From NCBI GenBank assembly GCA_964581815.1, contig CAZORE010000005.1:1-64000 (forward strand): DNA of 64,000 nucleotides, given 5' to 3'. Position 1 is the first letter of the stretch, and the number at the start of each line of letters is the position of its first letter. The notes beneath the pieces were generated by a model. The model was not told where the DNA came from, did not search any database, and was given only the letters and a program-made list of their open reading frames with translations. Position numbers and translations under genes: made by a program. Positions 60,091 to 64,000 of the stretch are shown piece after piece. The DNA is from Trebonia sp964581815. GTDB lineage: Bacteria; Actinomycetota; Actinomycetes; Streptosporangiales; Streptosporangiaceae.

Positions 60091-61265
60091 GCTGTATGGC
60101 CCACCGCGGCGTAGAGCACGTCCGGCGTGACGGCGCCGACGTAAACCTTGCCGCCGGTCATCAGAATCGAGACCAGGCTGGTCGTCACCAGCGTGCCGCT
60201 CCCCCACGAGCCGCTCACCGGCTTGGCCGTGCCGAGCAGCGCGTTCAGCAGCTCCTGGGAGGAGACGCCGACCCCGTTGCCGTTCGCCGTGTAGATGTCG
60301 GGCTGCTTGCCGGAGGTCGACCCTTGCGCGCCCGAGGGCGTGCCCGTTAGCGCCTGCGTGAGGTCCGCCTGCGGGAACGACGCCACGGTGAGCCAGCTCG
60401 TGCCGTAGGTGCCGAAGCCACTCATGCTCGTCTGGCCAGCGGGCTTGCTTCCCTCGCCGGAGCTCGTGCCGGGCTTCACCACGTCGACCTTGGCGCCGTG
60501 CGGCGGCGTGAAGGCGAAGTTGGCCGGGTCCGGCGCGACGAACTGCAGGTCCGTGTAACCGACCTGGAACGCGGGTGAGCTGGCGCCCTTGGCGAAGACC
60601 TCGACGCGCAGCGGGATGCCGTACTTGCCGTCGACGGCGATGACCACCTTGCCGATGAGCGAGCGGTGGTCCTTGGGCGCGAGGACGAGCTGGTAGGCCG
60701 GGTCGTTCGCCACCATCACGTTGTTCTGCACGGAGACCAGGGTGGTCTTGCCGACCTTGGCGAGTACCTGGTTCGCCGCCTGCTGCGGTGTGAGCACCGG
60801 GGCCTGGGCGGCGATCTTCTGCTCCCGCTGCTTGACGGTGCCCGCCGACGGGACGAACTCGGTGACCGAGTCCGAGGTGGACTGCCAGAGCCACAGCTTG
60901 GTCCCGTCGGCGATGACGTCTGTTTCCGACGCGACCTGCGGGACCGCCAGCCGGAAGTGGCTCGAGTCCTGGTAGTACACCTTTATCGTGTGCGAGCCGG
61001 TGAGCAGCGACAGCGTGCTTGACGCGCTGCCCGTCTGGGGGAGCTGCGGCAGCCCGAGCGAGGCCGTCTCGACCACCGTCCCGGTCAGCGGCGGCACCTT
61101 GGCGTCGGTGCTGAGGCTCGCGAGCAGCTGCGCGGGGGTCTTGGCCGGCAGGTTAGGTGAGGCCTGTGCGGCCGGGATCTGCAGCCCCGCGATCACCGCG
61201 CCCGTCACCAGGACAGCGGCCCCTGGCACGGCCCACCGGGCTCGCCTGGATATCGTCACTCGCAT
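60087..61265 (-). CDS. LolA-like/DUF2092 secreted protein (outer lipoprotein carrier family fold)
   Basis: 392 residues. A signal peptide or N-anchor (RRARWAVPGAAVLVTGAVIAGLQIPAAQA, about 6-36) is followed by a LolA/LppX-type half-barrel domain: TLSLLTGSHTIKVYYQDSSHFRLAVPQ, ELVLA-like YQLVLAPKD, and IAVDGKYGIPLRVEVFAKG. Similar actinobacterial proteins are called DUF2092 or sigma-E regulator-like and bind lipids or hydrophobic ligands. ATG 61265 with GAGGA just upstream. First gene of an operon with the ABC ATPase and permease; it may deliver ligand to the transporter or report on the envelope to the divergent two-component system. Confidence 0.8.
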   Translation of the reverse strand: MRVTISRRARWAVPGAAVLVTGAVIAGLQIPAAQASPNLPAKTPAQLLASLSTDAKVPPLTGTVVETASLGLPQLPQTGSASSTLSLLTGSHTIKVYYQDSSHFRLAVPQVASETDVIADGTKLWLWQSTSDSVTEFVPSAGTVKQREQKIAAQAPVLTPQQAANQVLAKVGKTTLVSVQNNVMVANDPAYQLVLAPKDHRSLIGKVVIAVDGKYGIPLRVEVFAKGASSPAFQVGYTDLQFVAPDPANFAFTPPHGAKVDVVKPGTSSGEGSKPAGQTSMSGFGTYGTSWLTVASFPQADLTQALTGTPSGAQGSTSGKQPDIYTANGNGVGVSSQELLNALLGTAKPVSGSWGSGTLVTTSLVSILMTGGKVYVGAVTPDVLYAAVGHTA

Positions 61266-61367
61266 CGCTTCCTCACCCGTCCTCGGGTCATCATTTCCCC
61301 TGATAATTCTTACTCTGACCCGAGACCGCTGTGACCATGCTGAGAGCCATCGCTGCCCTGTCCGGTT

Positions 61368-61419
61368 ATTGGGGGTACTTACGGCCCGAATTTGGGTGTT
61401 AAGTACCCCCAATCTTTTT
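61368..61419 (+). terminator. 14-bp stem-loop followed by TTTTT
   Basis: ATTGGGGGTACTTA (61368-61381) and TAAGTACCCCCAAT (61400-61413) pair perfectly around an 18-base loop; CTTTTTG follows at 61414-61420. It has the form of an intrinsic terminator on the + strand, yet no + strand gene lies upstream in this divergent region, so an attenuator in the leader of the two-component operon, or an operator palindrome, should be considered. Confidence 0.6.
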
Positions 61420-61562
61420 GCGCAGTGGCTGGTGGGCTAAGAGACACGTGTGGGACGGCTGGGATTGGTGCGCAGGTGACAGGTGGACGCGGGAGAGGCT
61501 ACGGCGAGAGCTGGGGTTTGGTGCGCCGTGTGCATAGGGCGTCGCACGCGCCGGGGCGCCGG

Positions 61563-61618
61563 GCGCGCGGGCGGGCCTGATAAGACCGCGCCCTTTGCGA
61601 TCAGGCCCGCCCGCGCGC
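61563..61618. promoter_or_regulatory. 19-bp perfect inverted repeat in the two-component leader
   Basis: GCGCGCGGGCGGGCCTGAT (61563-61581) and its perfect complement (61600-61618) flank an 18-base loop, about 100 bp before the response regulator start. A third hairpin, CGGGGGG-TCGT-CCCCCCG, follows at 61632-61649. The 450-bp region 61266-61715 holds these structures and no evident gene. Confidence 0.6.
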
Positions 61619-61715
61619 ACACCGGGGGGTACGGGGGGTCGTCCCCCCGGGCGGCAACTGAGGACTGGCTGAGAGGCGGGTGCACGCGGTGCCGGGGCTG
61701 GGTGACACTGGATGC

Positions 61716-62396
61716 GTGCGCGTGCTGGTGGTGGAGGACGAGCGGCGGCTTGCCGCGGCGGTGAAGCGCGGCCTTGAGGCGTCCGGGTTCGCGGTCGACC
61801 TGGCGTTCGACGGGATAAGCGGGCTGCACATGGCGCGCGAGGGCGGCTACGACGGCGTGGTGCTCGACATCATGCTGCCGGGGATGTCCGGCTATAAGGT
61901 CTGCGAGCGGCTGCGGGCGGAGGAAAACTGGGTGCCCGTCCTGTTGCTTTCCGCCAAGGACGGGGAGTACGACCAGGCCGACGGGCTCGACCTCGGCGCG
62001 GACGACTACCTCACCAAGCCGTTCTCTTACGTCGTGCTCGCCGCGAGGTTGCGCGCGCTGCTGCGCCGGGGAGCCTCGCCCCGCCCGGCCGTGCTGCGGG
62101 CCGGCGACCTCTCTCTCGACCCCGCCTCCCGGGCGGTCCGCCGCGGTCAGGTCGGCGTGGAGCTGACCGCGCGGGAGTTCTCGCTGCTTGAGTACCTGAT
62201 GCGGCACAGCGGCTCGGTGGTCTCCAAGTCCGAGCTGCTCGCGCACGTATGGGACGACCCGGACGAGATCGCGGACCTCAACGTCGTCGAGGTGTACGTC
62301 GGCTACCTGAGACGGAAGATCGACGCTCCGTTCGGGCGAAAGTCGGTGCAGACCGTGCGCGGGGCAGGCTACCTGCTGGCGGGCGACGGTGGCTGA
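61716..62396 (+). CDS. OmpR-family response regulator
   Basis: 226 residues. Receiver domain with acidic pocket E7/D8, phosphoacceptor D51 and Lys101 (LTKPFSY), then an OmpR/PhoB winged-helix DNA-binding domain (about 130-224: LTAREFSLLEYLMRHSGSVVSKSELLAHVWD...VVEVYVGYLRRKI). GTG 61716 opens the canonical MRVLVVEDE start. Overlaps the kinase gene by 8 bases. The divergent LolA/ABC operon is the obvious candidate target. Confidence 0.93.
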   Translation: MRVLVVEDERRLAAAVKRGLEASGFAVDLAFDGISGLHMAREGGYDGVVLDIMLPGMSGYKVCERLRAEENWVPVLLLSAKDGEYDQADGLDLGADDYLTKPFSYVVLAARLRALLRRGASPRPAVLRAGDLSLDPASRAVRRGQVGVELTAREFSLLEYLMRHSGSVVSKSELLAHVWDDPDEIADLNVVEVYVGYLRRKIDAPFGRKSVQTVRGAGYLLAGDGG

Positions 62397-63975
62397 GGCC
62401 GGGGCGGGCGGCCCGGGCGAGGCGCGCGCGGCGCCGGCCGCCGAGCACGGCGCGGCGCGCGGGGCGGGGCGCGCGGCCGGCCGGTGGTGGCTGCGGCACG
62501 GGCTCGGGCCTTTGCTGCTGCACTGGTGGCGGCGCCGGGGGCTGCGCGCGCGGGTCACCATCACCGCCGCGCTCGGGCTGGTCGTCGCGTTCGCCGCCGC
62601 CGACCTGCTGCTGTTCAACGCGCTTCGCGTGTCACTCACCCGTTCGGTGGACGACTACGCGCGGTCCGGCGCGTCGCAGGTGGCCGCGCTGATCAATGCG
62701 AACAGGCTGCCCGACCCGGTGCCGGTCGCCGCGGGCACCATCACGATCCAGGTGCTTGATTCCGCCGGGGACATCACCGACGCCTCACCGGACGCGGACC
62801 TGCTGGTGCCGGTCGTCTCGGCCGCCCAGGCGCGGTTCCTCGCGGACGGCGGCGGCGCGCTCCTGATCCGGGGGGCGCCGTTCGACATGCCGTCCCTGCT
62901 GCGGGTGGCGGCGGTGCGGGCCGACGACGGCCAGCTGGTGATCGCCGCCGTGCCGTTCAGCGCGACGTCCGGGTCGCTGAACGTGGTGGCGCGGGCCCTG
63001 GTGATCTTCACTCCGGTGCTGTTCCTCGCGTTCACCGGGGCGATCTGGCTGGTCACCGGGTCGACGCTGCGGCCTATCGGCGCGCTGCGCCGCGGCGCGG
63101 CGCGGGTCACGGAAACCGGCGTGCCCGCCGACCTGCCGGTCCCCGAGGCGCGCGACGAGGTCAGGTCGCTGGCGCTCACCCTCAACGACATGCTCTCCCG
63201 GCTGGCGGAGGCGCAGCAGCGGCAGCGGGCCCTGGTCTCCGACACGGCGCACGAGCTACGGTCGCCGATCGCGTCGATCAGGACGCAGCTCGAGGTGGCG
63301 CTCGACTTCCCCGACGGGCAGGACTGGGCGACGACGGCGCGGGACGTGCACGCGGACGTGCTGCGGCTGGCCCGGCTCGCCGAGGACCTGCTGCTGCTCG
63401 CCCGGCTCGACGAGCAGGCCGGGGCCGGGGCGAACGGGGCTGGGGCAAACGGGGGCCGGGCGGCCGACGACGCGGGCCGGCGCGATGCCCCGGCGGACCT
63501 GCTGTCACTTGGCCGGTCCGTCGCCTGCCGCTACTGCGACGCCCGTGTCCCGGTCACCGTGATGCCGCCGGACACGGAACCCGGGGCCGGCCAGCCAGGC
63601 GAGGCGGTGCTTGCGGTCGGCGACGCGGGCCGCCTGGAACGGCTCATGGTGAACCTGGTCGACAACGCGGTGCGCTACGCCAAGTCCTCAGTTGTCGTGT
63701 CGGCCCGCCGGGACGGCGGCTGGGCGGAGCTGTCGGTCACCGACGACGGTTCCGGCATCCCCGAGGCCGACCGGGAGCGGGTGTTCGGCCGGTTCGCCCG
63801 GCTTGACGACGCGCGCAGCCGGGACGGGGCCGAGGCGGGCGGCGCGGGGCTCGGGCTCGCGATCGTCCGCGCCACCGCCCAGGCGTACGGCGGCACCGCC
63901 TACCTGGAGGCCGCCGTCCCGCCGCCCGGCCTGCGGGCCGTGGTCCGCCTTCCGGCTGCCCCCGCCGAGGTGTAG
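62389..63975 (+). CDS. Sensor histidine kinase
   Basis: 528 residues. Two membrane helices (about 56-78 and 203-223) enclose an extracytoplasmic sensor of about 125 residues; a HAMP linker follows (about 224-277), the dimerisation/phosphoacceptor helix with His288 (DTAHELRSPIASIRTQLE) and a HATPase_c domain with N box NLVDNAVRYAKS, G1 DDGSGIPEADRERVFGRF and G2 GGAGLGLAIVRA. Start GTG 62389 inside the regulator gene implies translational coupling. An Ala/Gly/Asn-rich low-complexity insert lies near residues 340-365. Signal unknown; envelope stress is plausible from the neighbours. Confidence 0.93.
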   Translation: MAEAGAGGPGEARAAPAAEHGAARGAGRAAGRWWLRHGLGPLLLHWWRRRGLRARVTITAALGLVVAFAAADLLLFNALRVSLTRSVDDYARSGASQVAALINANRLPDPVPVAAGTITIQVLDSAGDITDASPDADLLVPVVSAAQARFLADGGGALLIRGAPFDMPSLLRVAAVRADDGQLVIAAVPFSATSGSLNVVARALVIFTPVLFLAFTGAIWLVTGSTLRPIGALRRGAARVTETGVPADLPVPEARDEVRSLALTLNDMLSRLAEAQQRQRALVSDTAHELRSPIASIRTQLEVALDFPDGQDWATTARDVHADVLRLARLAEDLLLLARLDEQAGAGANGAGANGGRAADDAGRRDAPADLLSLGRSVACRYCDARVPVTVMPPDTEPGAGQPGEAVLAVGDAGRLERLMVNLVDNAVRYAKSSVVVSARRDGGWAELSVTDDGSGIPEADRERVFGRFARLDDARSRDGAEAGGAGLGLAIVRATAQAYGGTAYLEAAVPPPGLRAVVRLPAAPAEV

Positions 63976-64000
63976 TGGTGCCGGGCGGCACCAGGACTGG

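Noticed and set aside
61392..61580. 62-codon frame upstream of the response regulator
   Set aside because: Overlaps the strong hairpins, has no ribosome site and low-complexity Arg/Gly composition.

Overview
This is a very GC-rich (roughly 70% or more) actinomycete chromosome segment. The core gene order places it in Actinomycetota: recA and a DUF3046 gene at the left edge, and a same-strand run ftsK - rodZ-like - rimO - pgsA - cinA - clgR between about 15 and 22 kb, with a long lhr helicase between these two blocks. GTG starts, GGAGG ribosome sites, SARP/AfsR and NB-ARC regulators and an actinobacterial SOS box agree with this. I cannot name the genus. No rRNA, tRNA or CRISPR array was seen. 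Three runs of exactly 100 N (21827-21926, 38620-38719, 51549-51648) each interrupt a gene.

Left part (1-15 kb): truncated recA with SOS box, DUF3046, a septum-formation-like membrane protein, a MarR/epimerase pair bracketed by inverted IS-like ends and a transposase remnant, a lipoprotein, an Erm(37)-like rRNA methylase, lhr, a YciI protein and an aerobic CO-dehydrogenase-type molybdenum hydroxylase operon (S, then M and L in one uninterrupted frame) diverging from an Rrf2 regulator. Core part (15-22 kb): clgR, cinA, pgsA, rimO, rodZ-like, ftsK. Metabolic part (22-27 kb): GNAT, acyl-CoA-dehydrogenase-like protein, 2-hydroxyacid dehydrogenase, bioB, DUF574 methyltransferase.

Accessory part (27-64 kb): a DrrAB-type ABC exporter beside an AfsR-like regulator; a VOC/ECF-sigma pair; a membrane diguanylate cyclase; MFS transporter; a PNPOx-family protein with DosR-like boxes; an XRE-NB-ARC-TPR regulator followed by a sedolisin-type peptidase; pirin; a DHA2-type efflux pump with TetR; a redox operon (ferric-reductase-like membrane protein, NuoF-like flavoprotein, ferredoxin) near ApbE and a Ser-rich membrane protein, with a glucosylglycerate-hydrolase-like gene between; acyl-CoA synthetase; a LuxR-type regulator; a PQQ beta-propeller lipoprotein; and an ABC/LolA-like operon divergent from a two-component system.

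The most unusual signal is a set of tiny ORFs with strong Shine-Dalgarno sites in gene-free stretches: MRSTWWG (36041), MRDTWTR (36120) and a second MRDTWTR (40979). The two identical peptides differ in DNA only at three synonymous third positions. A 17-codon uORF (37728) and another 7-codon ORF (48823) have similar layouts. The three N gaps look artificial: the sequence on each side is identical (55, 19 and 28 bp), and overlapping the copies restores one intact reading frame in every case.
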